A stretch of DNA of 64,000 nt, taken from positions 1,234,218-1,298,217 of the forward strand of contig CP075365.1 in assembly GCA_019454125.1 (NCBI GenBank). The letters run 5' to 3'. Source of the DNA: Fimbriimonadaceae bacterium (GTDB taxonomy: Bacteria > Armatimonadota > Fimbriimonadia > Fimbriimonadales > Fimbriimonadaceae). The translations under genes and the position numbers were made by a program. Positions 7,564 through 15,452 of the stretch are shown piece after piece. The notes under the pieces were generated by a model. The model had not been told where the DNA came from. It did not search any database and saw only the letters and a program-made list of their open reading frames with translations. How positions within the stretch are numbered: the first letter of the stretch is position 1; the number at the start of each line of letters is the position of its first letter.

Positions 7564-8438
7564 TCGCCCCTCTTCCGGAACGGGCTGTGGGCGTAGGAAT
7601 AGCAGCATCCCTGGTTGCAGTCCTTGGTGTAGACCCAGTAGTAGCGCGGCTGCCCCGTCTTCGGGTCGATCTGCGCGTTTGGGCTCCAAGGGTCGCCGTT
7701 GCGCACCCATTTGACGTGCCCGTCGGCGTGGCCGAAGTTCATCCCGTTCGAGAACATACGCTGGTCAGAGATGTCCCAAAGTCCGCCGAAGACTCCGTAA
7801 ACGTCGACGCAGTCCGCGCCATCGCGCTGGAAGACGTAGGGGAAGGGTTGCACGCCCCGACCGGAGAGCCAACGCCCGCCTTTTAGCCGAATAAGCGGGT
7901 AGGCGAACGACCAGCCCGGCACGTGCGCCTTGCCGATACCCGGCCACACGACCATGACGTCCGCAGGGCTGTCCATGTTTGTCGCAGGCCAGGTGCTCAA
8001 GTAGCTGTTCATCTGGTACTGCATGCTGAAACCGGTGGGGTTCGGGAAGTCGGGCCCAGGGTTGCCCGGGTTGGGAGTCCACGGGTTGGTCGCCGTGGGC
8101 CCGCGATAAATGTTCCAGTTCTTCGCGTATATCTGCACGGAGTTCGCCCACTGCGCCCGCATGAGGTCGTTCGTGGGGGGGCCGTAGTCAATCCGGTCCG
8201 CCGGGGTCACGAAGAGGCTCGTTCCCCTATTGCCGGGGTGCGCGTTGGGATAGAAGTCGTCGTTGTCCGGCAGGTACATCTGGAAGGCCAGGGTCATCTG
8301 CTTGACGTTGCTGACGTCGGTCGTCTTCTTGGCCGCTTCCTTCGCCGAGGCGAAGACCGGGAAGAGGATGGCGGCGAGGATCGCGATTATCGCGATTACG
8401 ACGAGCAGTTCAATTAGGGTAAAGGCATGATTTCGCAA
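7560..8438 (-). CDS. prepilin-type protein with H-X9-DG motif
   Basis: Class III signal [19 protein letters not shown] followed by [19 protein letters not shown], nearly the same helix as the partial gene at 1-152. The C-terminal half contains FGHADGHVKWV, the H-X9-DG style motif of the large secreted prepilin-like families in Planctomycetes and Armatimonadota. TTG 8438 is chosen because it places a short basic leader directly before the cleavage site (292 aa); AGCGGGG lies upstream. The 5' leader contains GGTGG-T7-CCACC, a small hairpin at 8451-8469. Product is expected in the membrane and then in a pseudopilus or pilus after leader cleavage. Confidence 0.88.
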   Translation of the reverse strand: MRNHAFTLIELLVVIAIIAILAAILFPVFASAKEAAKKTTDVSNVKQMTLAFQMYLPDNDDFYPNAHPGNRGTSLFVTPADRIDYGPPTNDLMRAQWANSVQIYAKNWNIYRGPTATNPWTPNPGNPGPDFPNPTGFSMQYQMNSYLSTWPATNMDSPADVMVVWPGIGKAHVPGWSFAYPLIRLKGGRWLSGRGVQPFPYVFQRDGADCVDVYGVFGGLWDISDQRMFSNGMNFGHADGHVKWVRNGDPWSPNAQIDPKTGQPRYYWVYTKDCNQGCCYSYAHSPFRKRGE

Positions 8439-8508
8439 GGCTATCCCCGCTGGTGGAAAAAAACCACCTGCTTTTAGCTTACCCGACTTACTTGACCCAC
8501 CTCGGACA

Positions 8509-8940
8509 TCATTTGGCCGGATTTGCTGGGCAATCCTCGTTGGAGCAACCACAGTTCTCTGAAACGTTGAATGTTTCTCCGAACTCGGGATCGGTATCGT
8601 AGCAAAGGACTTGAACCTGCCGGTACCAGCAACAATGCCTGAGTGCGCCGTTACCGATACCCGCACAGTTAGATCCGTAAATTACGTCAGCTGGTTCACA
8701 AGCTCCAATCCAAAGATACTCCTTGTTGAGCCAGTCGAGGCACGGTTCGAATGTTTGAGGACATGCGGTTCCGGTCGGAGTGGAACAAACCGGATTGCTT
8801 AAGGCCGATCGTGCGGCAGAAACTCGCAGTGCTTCGGCGCGTTCCGCGGAATCTTTGGCAACCATCACAGCAAAAGTTGGTGTGCCAAAAACCAATCCGA
8901 GGGCCGAGGTCAGGATTAAATCAAATGCGTTCATTCGCAC
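8509..8940 (-). CDS. secreted Cys-rich hypothetical protein
   Basis: 143 aa. MRMNAFDLILTSALGLVFGT is an N-terminal hydrophobic segment, probably a signal peptide. The mature part carries about a dozen Cys in pairs (VCSTPTGTACP, EPCLDW, GACEPAD, RHCCWY, ENCGCSNEDC), as in small disulfide-stabilised exported proteins. No family recognised. AT-rich upstream DNA holds a -10-like TATAAC on the minus strand and a 15-nt perfect palindrome at 8956-8970, so it is likely a regulated single gene. It lies between the prepilin gene and nuoC. Confidence 0.6.
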   Translation of the reverse strand: MRMNAFDLILTSALGLVFGTPTFAVMVAKDSAERAEALRVSAARSALSNPVCSTPTGTACPQTFEPCLDWLNKEYLWIGACEPADVIYGSNCAGIGNGALRHCCWYRQVQVLCYDTDPEFGETFNVSENCGCSNEDCPANPAK

Positions 8941-8955
8941 GGAAATATGTTATAA

Positions 8956-8970
8956 TTACTTGCGAAGTAA
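8956..8970. promoter_or_regulatory. 15-nt palindrome upstream of the Cys-rich protein gene
   Basis: TTACTTGCGAAGTAA is a 6-bp perfect inverted repeat around GCG. It lies just upstream of TATAAC, the likely -10 of the 8509-8940 gene, where a repressor would block RNA polymerase. Candidate operator only. Confidence 0.4.
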
Positions 8971-9000
8971 CACTTGGGCTGAATGAGCCTAAAGGCCCGG

Positions 9001-9169
9001 CTAGAGGTGCATCAGAATTGAAAGACTAAACATGCCTCCCAACTTGCGTGACACCCCATAGGGGTCGCATGGATCGAACGTGACGAACTCAATGGTGCCG
9101 TCGATCCTGAGGACGAACGTATCTTGCCGATGCCCGTCGCCCCCCCAATAGCTGGGTCTAGAACCCTAA
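9001..9169 (-). other. orphan coding fragment, no start codon seen
   Basis: On the minus strand an open frame ending in TAG (9001-9003) reads GDGHRQDTFVLRIDGTIEFV followed by TFDPCDPYGVSRKLGG. This looks protein-like, but it is closed by TAG upstream and has no plausible start. It may be the 3' remnant of a prepilin-like gene cut off by rearrangement downstream of nuoC. Low confidence. Confidence 0.25.
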
Positions 9170-9195
9170 AGAAGCTGAGCGGATGAACGGGAGTC

Positions 9196-9804
9196 TCAGC
9201 GGCCGCTGACGCGCTCAGTGCCGGTCGTGCCTTCAAAGCTCTCGCCCGCGTGGGGCATGGCGATGTCTTCGACGGCCGGCCCCCGCGTGCCGTGGGCGAA
9301 GACCACGTCCTCACCGCCAAGGGGAACCTCTTTGCGCAATGGGAACCCGACCCAGTCGTCGGGCAAGAGGAACCGCTCGCCCTTGGGCAACTCGTTGCCA
9401 TCGAAGACGACCCCAAAGAGGTCGGCGACTTCCTTTTCCGGGTACTCCGCGCCGAGGAAAACGTCCTTGAGCGTCGGCACCTTCTCCCCGTCGTCCACGC
9501 CGATCTTCACAAAGATCCGGGACATGTGCTTCAGCGACATCAGGTTGTAAACGACCTCGAACCGCTGGGGCAAGTCGCGCGGCTGGCTCCACGCCGAGTA
9601 ATCCACGCCAAGGCATTCGCTGAAGTAGCTGTAGTCGAGGTCAGGGTCTTCTTTGAGGAAGCGAATCGCCTCCACGACTCTTTCCCGGGCGACGAGCAGG
9701 AAGGTCTCGCCCCGGTCTTCCTTGACCCCAAGGAACGCTTCGCCCAGCGCCTCACGAAGCTTCACGGTCTCCAGCCGCTCGTCGCCGAGCATGGGTACGG
9801 GCAT
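9196..9804 (-). CDS. nuoC: NADH-quinone oxidoreductase subunit C (NuoC, 30 kDa)
   Basis: 202 aa peripheral-arm subunit of complex I. Diagnostic NuoC blocks are YFSECLGVDYSAW, RFEVVYNLMSLKH, RIFVKIGVDDGEKVPTLKD and AEYPEKEVADLFGVVFDGN, followed by a FLLPDDWVGFPLRK signature near the end. ATG 9804 follows the nuoA stop directly, so the pair is cotranscribed as nuoA-nuoC with nuoB missing from between them; nuoB lies about 3 kb away on the other strand. It is not fused to NuoD. Confidence 0.95.
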   Translation of the reverse strand: MPVPMLGDERLETVKLREALGEAFLGVKEDRGETFLLVARERVVEAIRFLKEDPDLDYSYFSECLGVDYSAWSQPRDLPQRFEVVYNLMSLKHMSRIFVKIGVDDGEKVPTLKDVFLGAEYPEKEVADLFGVVFDGNELPKGERFLLPDDWVGFPLRKEVPLGGEDVVFAHGTRGPAVEDIAMPHAGESFEGTTGTERVSGR

Positions 9805-10272
9805 CTAAGCTTGGCCCCCGGTGATGGCTGGGCGGACGCCGGGCTCCGGCTCGGGGAGCCGGGGCAGGCTGGAAGACTGCAGCTTTTCGGGCGCCAGGCT
9901 GTCCGCCTCGTCCCAGTCCAGCGCGCCGATCCGGATGACGTAAGCGTCGCCGATGATCCAGAGCAGCATATAGATGCCCACGATCGCGCCGGTGAAAAGT
10001 TTGAACTCAAGCGAGCCGTTCTTGAAGACGGTCAGCCAACTCCAAAGGAAGACGACCTCGATGTCGAACAGCACGAACAGGATCGCGACAAGATAGAACT
10101 TGATCGGGATTCGCTCGTTCGCCCGCCCCGCGGGAGTGACGCCGCACTCATAGGGGCTGGACTTATAAGGCGTGTTCTTCTTCGGGCCAAGGAGCCAACT
10201 GAGGCTGACCATGGCGGCGCAAATGATGGCTGCGACGGCCATCAGGATCAGCAGAGGCGTGTAATCGCCCAT
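9805..10272 (-). CDS. nuoA: NADH-quinone oxidoreductase subunit A (NuoA, ND3-like)
   Basis: 155 aa. Three membrane helices typical of NuoA (about residues 5-27, 60-82 and 92-112), with the conserved loop SSPYECGVTPAGRANERIPI between helices 1 and 2 and FVLFDIEVVFLWSW in helix 2. A Pro/Glu-rich tail of about 35 residues extends beyond the usual end. A -10-like TAGAGG lies 7 nt before ATG 10272, the leaderless layout seen elsewhere. Overlapping regulatory space with trpD, which starts divergently at 10342. Confidence 0.95.
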   Translation of the reverse strand: MGDYTPLLILMAVAAIICAAMVSLSWLLGPKKNTPYKSSPYECGVTPAGRANERIPIKFYLVAILFVLFDIEVVFLWSWLTVFKNGSLEFKLFTGAIVGIYMLLWIIGDAYVIRIGALDWDEADSLAPEKLQSSSLPRLPEPEPGVRPAITGGQA

Positions 10273-10327
10273 CGTCTAACCTCTACGGTACCCGGTTCGA
10301 TCCATTCCTCACAGCCGGGGGGCCTGC

Positions 10328-10333
10328 TAGAAT
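10328..10333 (+). promoter_or_regulatory. -10 element of the trpDCF operon, leaderless geometry
   Basis: TAGAAT ending 8 nt before the trpD ATG. No room exists for a trp leader peptide or attenuator between it and trpD, so attenuation-type control of this operon is unlikely. Confidence 0.5.
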
Positions 10334-10341
10334 CGTGCGGC

Positions 10342-11349
10342 ATGGCGTTGACCCACGTGCTGCACCGATACCTCTCCCGCGAGAGCCTGGGCCAAGCGGA
10401 AGCGGCCGCCCTCATGCGGACGTTGGTCCAGGAGGCCCTGGCCCCGGAGCAAGTCGCCGCGCTCCTGGCCCTGTTGCAGGCGAAGGGGGCCACCGGCGAG
10501 GAACTCGCCGGGATGGCCTCGGTCCTGCGCGAGGCCGCGCTCAATCTTTCGGTCGAGGAGCCCGCCTTGGTCGATACGTGCGGCACGGGCGGCGGTCGTC
10601 CGAGCTTCAACCTTTCCACGGGATCGGCGATCGTGGCGGCCGCGGCCGGGGCGAAGGTGGCCAAGCATGGGAACCGGAGCGTCACTTCCAAGTGCGGGAG
10701 CGCCGACGTCCTGGAGGCCCTCGGTGTTTCGCTCTCCGCCGACTCCGAGCGCCTTCCCCACATCCTGCGCTCCACCGGCATCGTCTTCCTCTTCGCGCCG
10801 AACCACCATCCCGCCATGGCGCGGCTCGGGCCCGTGCGCCGTGCTCTCGGCGTCCGGACCGTCTTCAATCAACTCGGCCCGCTCGCCAACCCGGCCGGCG
10901 CGCAGCGTCAGCTGATCGGCGTCTGCGACGCCTCGATGCTGCAGCCGATGGCTGAGGCGCTTGCCCTCTTGGGCTCGGAGCACGCTTATGTCGTGCGAGG
11001 CCAGGACGACCTTGATGAGGTGTCGCCTTGCGCCCCGACGGACTTTTTCGAGGTCCGGCACGGGGAGATCGCCAGTGGAACGTTCGAACCTTCCGACTTT
11101 GGTCTGGAAAACCTAGACGTTTCCGCCCTTGAGCCGGGGGAATCCGCCGCTGAGAACGCCGCCATCATTCGCGATGCGTTGGGAGGAGGCGCTCCGCGGT
11201 CAACTGCTCTCGTGCCGAACGCGGCCCTGGCGCTGGTGCTCGCGGGGGCCGCGCCCGACCCCCGGTCTGGTGCGGAACTGGCGTGGGAGACGCTGAGGTC
11301 AGGAAAGGCCTTGAAGAAGCTCGAGGATTTGGTGGCGGCTTCGGGATGA
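10342..11349 (+). CDS. trpD: anthranilate phosphoribosyltransferase (TrpD)
   Basis: Transfers phosphoribosyl from PRPP to anthranilate, the second committed step of tryptophan synthesis. The PRPP/anthranilate loops are visible as DTCGTGGGRPSFNLSTGSA, AKHGNRSVTSKCGSADVLE and FAPNHHPAMARLGPVRRALG, then NQLGPLANPA. 335 aa is typical. The frame is open far upstream (to 9250) but this is antisense to nuoA and nuoC. ATG 10342 is supported by homology and by TAGAAT at 10328-10333, 8 nt before it. First gene of trpD-trpC-trpF. Confidence 0.97.
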   Translation: MALTHVLHRYLSRESLGQAEAAALMRTLVQEALAPEQVAALLALLQAKGATGEELAGMASVLREAALNLSVEEPALVDTCGTGGGRPSFNLSTGSAIVAAAAGAKVAKHGNRSVTSKCGSADVLEALGVSLSADSERLPHILRSTGIVFLFAPNHHPAMARLGPVRRALGVRTVFNQLGPLANPAGAQRQLIGVCDASMLQPMAEALALLGSEHAYVVRGQDDLDEVSPCAPTDFFEVRHGEIASGTFEPSDFGLENLDVSALEPGESAAENAAIIRDALGGGAPRSTALVPNAALALVLAGAAPDPRSGAELAWETLRSGKALKKLEDLVAASG

Positions 11350-12128
11350 ACGTGCTCGACCGCATCTGGGAGGCGAAGCGCGAGGCTCTGCCGAAGCGCA
11401 TGGCCGACGTCCCGCTTCAAGCGCTCAGGGAGCAAGCAGAGGCGGCTGGACCGACCCGAGGGTTTCTGCGAAGTATCCAGGATTCTTTGCACGAAGTTGC
11501 CCTTATCGCTGAAGTGAAGAAGGCAAGCCCGGTGAAGGGCCCGACCCGTGCCGGGCTCGACCCCGTGGCGGTGGCGACGCGTTACGAAGAGGTCGGCGTC
11601 GACTGCCTCAGCGTCCTCACCGACCAACCGTTCTTCCAGGGGTCGAACCAGGACCTGGCCGATTGCCGCAACGCGACCACCCGGCCCGTCTTGCGAAAGG
11701 ACTTTACGATTGACGCGTACGATATCTATGAGGCACGGGCGATTGGCGCCGATGCGGTCCTGCTTATCGTTAACGGTTTGGAGAAAGCGCAGCTCATTGA
11801 CCTAAGGGTCTTAGCCGAATCGCTAGGGATGGATGTTTTGGTAGAGGCACATTCCCTGCAAGAAGCGGAGCTTGCCCTGGAAACCGGCGCGAGACTTATC
11901 GGGGTGAACAACCGAGATCTGACCACGTTTGAAACCTCCATTGATGTGGCTTGCCAGGTGGTCCCGCAGATCGCCGCCCACGCGACGGTCGTGAGCGAAA
12001 GCGCGCTCCGAAGCCGAGAGGACATCGACAAAGTGAAGGAAGCCGGGGCAAGAGCCGTCCTTATCGGCACGGCCTTCTGCGCCGCGCCTGAGCCCGGGGC
12101 CAGGGTGCTCGAGGTCATGGGCTGGTGA
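11346..12128 (+). CDS. trpC: indole-3-glycerol phosphate synthase (TrpC)
   Basis: TIM-barrel enzyme closing the ring of CdRP to indole-3-glycerol phosphate. Family motifs in order: ALIAEVKKASPVKG, SVLTDQPFFQGS, VLRKDFTIDAYDIYEARA, DVLVEAHSLQE, GVNNRDLTTFE, VVSESALRSREDI and AVLIGTAFC. 260 aa. ATG 11346 overlaps the trpD stop as ATGA, and the gene ends overlapping trpF as GTGA, so the three are translationally coupled. Confidence 0.97.
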   Translation: MNVLDRIWEAKREALPKRMADVPLQALREQAEAAGPTRGFLRSIQDSLHEVALIAEVKKASPVKGPTRAGLDPVAVATRYEEVGVDCLSVLTDQPFFQGSNQDLADCRNATTRPVLRKDFTIDAYDIYEARAIGADAVLLIVNGLEKAQLIDLRVLAESLGMDVLVEAHSLQEAELALETGARLIGVNNRDLTTFETSIDVACQVVPQIAAHATVVSESALRSREDIDKVKEAGARAVLIGTAFCAAPEPGARVLEVMGW

Positions 12129-12727
12129 CCTGGGTCAAGATCTGCGGGCTGACGCGCGAAGAGGACGTCGAGGCGGTCGTCGAGGCGGGAGCCGATGCGG
12201 TCGGCTTTATCAGACACAAATCGAGCCCGCGATTTATCGCGTTAGAAGACGCAAAGCGCCTCGCGGTCAGAGCCGGGGAGTTGCAGAAACTGCTGGTCTA
12301 TCGCGCGATGCGAGAAGACGAAACCCTCGACGAGAAGAGTTGGGGGCAGGCTGAGGAATTCGAGGCCAAAGGTCTTCAACCAGATCGCAAAGTGTTGGTT
12401 CTTCGGCCGGAACCAGAAGCTCAAGTCAGCGTCCTTCTAGACAAGATTGACCAGCCGACCGTGCGCGCTGTGCTTTTGGACGCCTATGACCCCTTTGCTG
12501 GAGGTGGTACGGGCCGCCGGGTCGACCCTGGGTTCGCGGCCGAGTTCGTCGCCGCCTGCCCCGTTCCAGTGATCCTTGCGGGCGGCCTCAGGCCGGACAA
12601 CGTCGCCGAAGCCATCCGAGCGGTGCGCCCGTGGGGCATCGACGTCAGCAGCGGGGTCGAGGAGCGTGCCGGGATCAAAGACCGCGCCAAGATCCGCGAC
12701 TTTATGGCCGCCGCCCGCTCGGTCTAG
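12125..12727 (+). CDS. trpF: phosphoribosylanthranilate isomerase (TrpF)
   Basis: Amadori isomerase acting between TrpD and TrpC. N-terminal VKICGLTREEDVEAVVEAGA contains the catalytic Cys; PVILAGGLRPDNVAEAI and GIDVSSGVEE form the phosphate-binding C-terminal barrel strands. 200 aa, normal length. GTG 12125 shares bases with the trpC stop. trpA, trpB and trpE are not in the window. The next gene, nuoB, has its own -10. Confidence 0.96.
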   Translation: MTWVKICGLTREEDVEAVVEAGADAVGFIRHKSSPRFIALEDAKRLAVRAGELQKLLVYRAMREDETLDEKSWGQAEEFEAKGLQPDRKVLVLRPEPEAQVSVLLDKIDQPTVRAVLLDAYDPFAGGGTGRRVDPGFAAEFVAACPVPVILAGGLRPDNVAEAIRAVRPWGIDVSSGVEERAGIKDRAKIRDFMAAARSV

Positions 12728-12773
12728 AGCGTCGAAACGGCTCAGGCTCCGGAATCAAAGTGCTGGAAAGTCG

Positions 12774-12779
12774 TAGAAT
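12774..12779 (+). promoter_or_regulatory. nuoB: -10 element of nuoB, leaderless geometry
   Basis: TAGAAT, 6 nt before the nuoB ATG (12786), in the 58-nt gap after trpF. It suggests nuoB-nuoI is transcribed separately from trpDCF. Confidence 0.5.
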
Positions 12780-12785
12780 AGGCTA

Positions 12786-13370
12786 ATGCCAAAGCGGATC
12801 GAGACCCTGGTGATGCACGACAGCGCGACGCCAGTCGTCATGGGGGTCGAGAAGGCGGGTTCCGTCGCCGTGACGAACCTGGACTTCTTAACCAGCACCC
12901 TGAACCAGGCGCGTGCCAACGCCCTTTGGCCGTTGACGTTCGGACTGGCTTGCTGCGCCATCGAGATGATGTCGACTGTCGCCAGCCGTTTCGACTTGGC
13001 CCGGTTCGGCAGCGAAGCGTTCCGCGCGACCCCTCGGCAGGCCGACGTGATGATCATCGCTGGCCGGTTAAGCAAGAAGATGGCTCCGGTCTTGCGCCAG
13101 ATTTACGATCAAATGCCCGAGCCGAAGTGGGTCATTAGCATGGGCGCCTGCGCCAGCAGCGGCGGTGTCTATAACAACTATGCGATCGTCCAGGGCGCCG
13201 ACCAGGTCGTGCCCGTCGATGTCTACGTCCCCGGTTGCCCGCCCTCGCCGGACGCTTTGATGTACGCGATCATCAAGCTGCAGAACAAGATCAAGCGTTC
13301 GAGCATAAAGAACAACAAGAGCCTCTCGGTGATCGAGCTGAAGCCGAGGACCCTGGAGGCCACGCGATGA
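12786..13370 (+). CDS. nuoB: NADH-quinone oxidoreductase subunit B (NuoB, PSST)
   Basis: Carries the N2 [4Fe-4S] cluster at the quinone site. The ligands are visible as [10 protein letters not shown] (adjacent cysteines), [10 protein letters not shown] and VPGCPPSPD, all in the expected order, with the family's [17 protein letters not shown] block. 194 aa with a short basic C-terminal extension. Separate from its usual partners nuoA and nuoC by the trp genes; overlaps nuoI as ATGA. Confidence 0.97.
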   Translation: MPKRIETLVMHDSATPVVMGVEKAGSVAVTNLDFLTSTLNQARANALWPLTFGLACCAIEMMSTVASRFDLARFGSEAFRATPRQADVMIIAGRLSKKMAPVLRQIYDQMPEPKWVISMGACASSGGVYNNYAIVQGADQVVPVDVYVPGCPPSPDALMYAIIKLQNKIKRSSIKNNKSLSVIELKPRTLEATR

Positions 13371-13837
13371 GCTTCGAGGTCTTTCGCGACGTTGCAAGGC
13401 CGATCGTCGAAGGCTTCGGCATCACGGGCCGGCGGCTCGCCGAGGACAAGGTCACGATCGAATATCCCGAGAAGCGGCGTGAGCAGTTCCGGCGGACGCG
13501 CTGGCGGCACGTCCTCACCCGGTACGAAAACGGCCTTGAAAAGTGCATCGGCTGCTCCCTCTGCGCGGGGGCCTGCCCGGCCCGTTGCATCTATGTCCAG
13601 GCGGCGGAGAACACAGACGAGGAACGCTACTCGCCCGGCGAACGGTACGCCGTCCGGTACGAGATCAACATGCTCCGTTGCATCTTCTGCGGCTACTGCC
13701 AGGAAGCCTGCCCGACGGGCGCCATCGTGCTTCGGAAGGACTTCGAGCTCGCCAACTATGAACGGGAAGATTTCGTGTACACGAAAGAGATGCTCTTGGA
13801 ACCGATTCCCCGCGAAGAGATAGGCCGTACGGGCTAA
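13367..13837 (+). CDS. nuoI: NADH-quinone oxidoreductase subunit I (NuoI, TYKY)
   Basis: Ferredoxin-like subunit with two [4Fe-4S] clusters, seen as [15 protein letters not shown] and [14 protein letters not shown], followed by the NuoI tail with [11 protein letters not shown]. 156 aa from ATG 13367, which overlaps the nuoB stop (ATGA). The open frame further upstream is the nuoB shadow. nuoH, which normally precedes nuoI, is absent here. Confidence 0.96.
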   Translation: MSFEVFRDVARPIVEGFGITGRRLAEDKVTIEYPEKRREQFRRTRWRHVLTRYENGLEKCIGCSLCAGACPARCIYVQAAENTDEERYSPGERYAVRYEINMLRCIFCGYCQEACPTGAIVLRKDFELANYEREDFVYTKEMLLEPIPREEIGRTG

Positions 13838-13863
13838 AAGAAGCCTGACCGGGGTCGGGGAAG

Positions 13864-13881
13864 TCCCGACAATAGTCGGGA
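13864..13881 (+). other. hairpin upstream of the 13887 lipoprotein gene
   Basis: TCCCGAC (13864-13870) and GTCGGGA (13875-13881) form a 7-bp stem with loop AATA, ending 5 nt before ATG 13887. It may end nuoBI transcription or shape translation start of the lipoprotein; it lacks a U-tract. Confidence 0.35.
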
Positions 13882-13886
13882 AAGAG

Positions 13887-14438
13887 ATGCGCCACCTCGT
13901 TTGGGCCATGGCCCTTTGCTGGATCCTGGTCGGTTGCCAGCCGCGGATGCTGGTCGGGCCGCAGGATTCGGTCGGGGGCTATCGCGCAGAGCACCCGGTC
14001 AGTGTCGCCCTGATCAATCGCACCGACGCCGAGCTCGTGGTCTATCCGTACGTCTGGGCCAGCCACGAGTCCTTTCGGACTGAGATGCCGGTCCGGCTCG
14101 TTCCTCCCAGTGCCGCTTCCGGTGGGGGAGGGCGGGCCAGTCAGAAGGCGCCCCTCTTCCAGACCCTCTCGATGCCGGAGCACGAGATCGGCGCCTATAG
14201 CATCGAGGTGATGTCGGACGAACTCGACGTGCGCCTCGCCGTTATCGATCTCTCCCGGGAAGAGATGGAGCAGGCCCAGGATTCGAACAACTTGAGGGTC
14301 GTCTTCCGCAAAGACCACATCGACCTTTCGTTGGCCGGATCCACGCGTCGGCTCGAGTGGCTCCGCAAGCCGCCGTCAATGCGCGTCCGCATCGTCGACG
14401 ACGGGCCCAGCGCGGAAACCTCCCTTGACGGCAACTAG
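13887..14438 (+). CDS. lipoprotein, unknown function (183 aa)
   Basis: MRHLVWAMALCWILVGCQ is a lipoprotein signal with lipobox ILVGC (Cys17). The mature part contains a short beta-rich stretch (VSVALINRTDAELVVYPYVW), a Gly/Ser linker and a C-terminal region with RVVFRKDHIDLSLAGS. No family recognised. It follows nuoI by 50 nt but is probably unrelated to complex I. Confidence 0.7.
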   Translation: MRHLVWAMALCWILVGCQPRMLVGPQDSVGGYRAEHPVSVALINRTDAELVVYPYVWASHESFRTEMPVRLVPPSAASGGGGRASQKAPLFQTLSMPEHEIGAYSIEVMSDELDVRLAVIDLSREEMEQAQDSNNLRVVFRKDHIDLSLAGSTRRLEWLRKPPSMRVRIVDDGPSAETSLDGN

Positions 14439-14477
14439 CTTCCGCCTCGCGTAGAATGACGCGGAGGGCAAGGGCAG

Positions 14478-15296
14478 TTGTCGACAGTCACGCTATCGCG
14501 GAGAGTCACCTTTAGCAGCGGCCACCGCTATTGGCTCAGCGCCCTTTCTGAGGAAGAGAATCGTGCGCGGTTCGGAGCATGGGCCAGCCCGTACAACCAT
14601 GGTCACAACTACGTGCTTTGGGTGAGCGCCGCTGGCCCGGTCGACCCAGTTAACGGCATGGTCGTTAACATCAAATGGATCGACGACGTTCTCCAAGACC
14701 GGGTGGTGCAAGTTTTCAACGGGAAGTCGATTAACGACGAGGTGCCCGGTATGGCAGGGCGCACGCCGACCGTTGAGAACCTTTTGCTCTTTTTCCGGGA
14801 CACTCTCCGGGACCTGCCCGGTGGCATACCGTTGGCGGCGCTAAAGCTCGAAGAATCTGAGACTTTTTATGGCGAATGGAGACTCCAAGACGATATGATC
14901 AGCATCACCCGCACTTACGAGTTCGCGGCATCGCACCGCCTCCACGTCGAGTCCCTCTCGCACGAAGAGAACATACGGCTTTTCGGCAAGTGTAACAACC
15001 CGAACGGCCACGGGCACAACTATGTGTTAGAGGTCACGGTGACCGGCGAGCCCGACCCGCTCACCGGGATGATTGTGGACCTTGCCACTTTGGACGAGGT
15101 CGTGGAGCGAGAGATCGTCGGTCGTTACGACCATAAGAACCTTGATCAAGACGTCCCAGAGTTCGCGGGCCGAAACACGACGAGCGAAGTCGTCGCGCAG
15201 ATGATCTTTGACCGGTTAAAGGATAAGCTTCATTCTCGCTTGGTCAAGGTATCACTTTTTGAGACTGCCCGGAACCGGTTTGAGGTTGTTGCTTAG
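14478..15296 (+). CDS. tandem 6-pyruvoyltetrahydropterin synthase-family protein
   Basis: 272 aa made of two PTPS/QueD-like domains (about 1-135 and 140-272). The second keeps all catalytic features: zinc His in AASHRLH, FGKCNNPNGHGHNY with the catalytic Cys spaced C-x5-HGH, YDHKNLD and a C-terminal FETARN Glu. That Cys spacing is the PTPS-II pattern (6-pyruvoyltetrahydropterin synthase) rather than the C-x3-HGH of classic QueD. The first domain keeps HGHNY and SSGHRYW but has Trp in place of the Cys (FGAWASPYNHGHNY) and lacks the Asp-His pair, so it is probably non-catalytic. TTG 14478 follows GGAGGG. Substrate (pterin or queuosine path) is undecided. Confidence 0.85.
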   Translation: MSTVTLSRRVTFSSGHRYWLSALSEEENRARFGAWASPYNHGHNYVLWVSAAGPVDPVNGMVVNIKWIDDVLQDRVVQVFNGKSINDEVPGMAGRTPTVENLLLFFRDTLRDLPGGIPLAALKLEESETFYGEWRLQDDMISITRTYEFAASHRLHVESLSHEENIRLFGKCNNPNGHGHNYVLEVTVTGEPDPLTGMIVDLATLDEVVEREIVGRYDHKNLDQDVPEFAGRNTTSEVVAQMIFDRLKDKLHSRLVKVSLFETARNRFEVVA

Positions 15297-15452
15297 CTTA
15301 CGTCAGAACCAGTCATACTGGACAGCCTAAGGCTCCCCGGTCACTCCATTTACTAAGATGCCTCATTGCCAGAGCTGTTACGCATCTTCAGTTCCGATAG
15401 CATAGAGGAACATTGGCGTCGCGCTAAGAGTTTTTACCGGCCGGTTGGCCTA

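Noticed and set aside
9250-10341. 364-codon N-terminal extension of trpD
   Set aside because: Antisense to nuoC and nuoA, unlike any TrpD, and the promoter lies just before 10342.
13235-13366. 44-codon upstream extension of nuoI
   Set aside because: It is the nuoB coding region in another frame; the ATGA overlap at 13367 gives the normal NuoI N-terminus.
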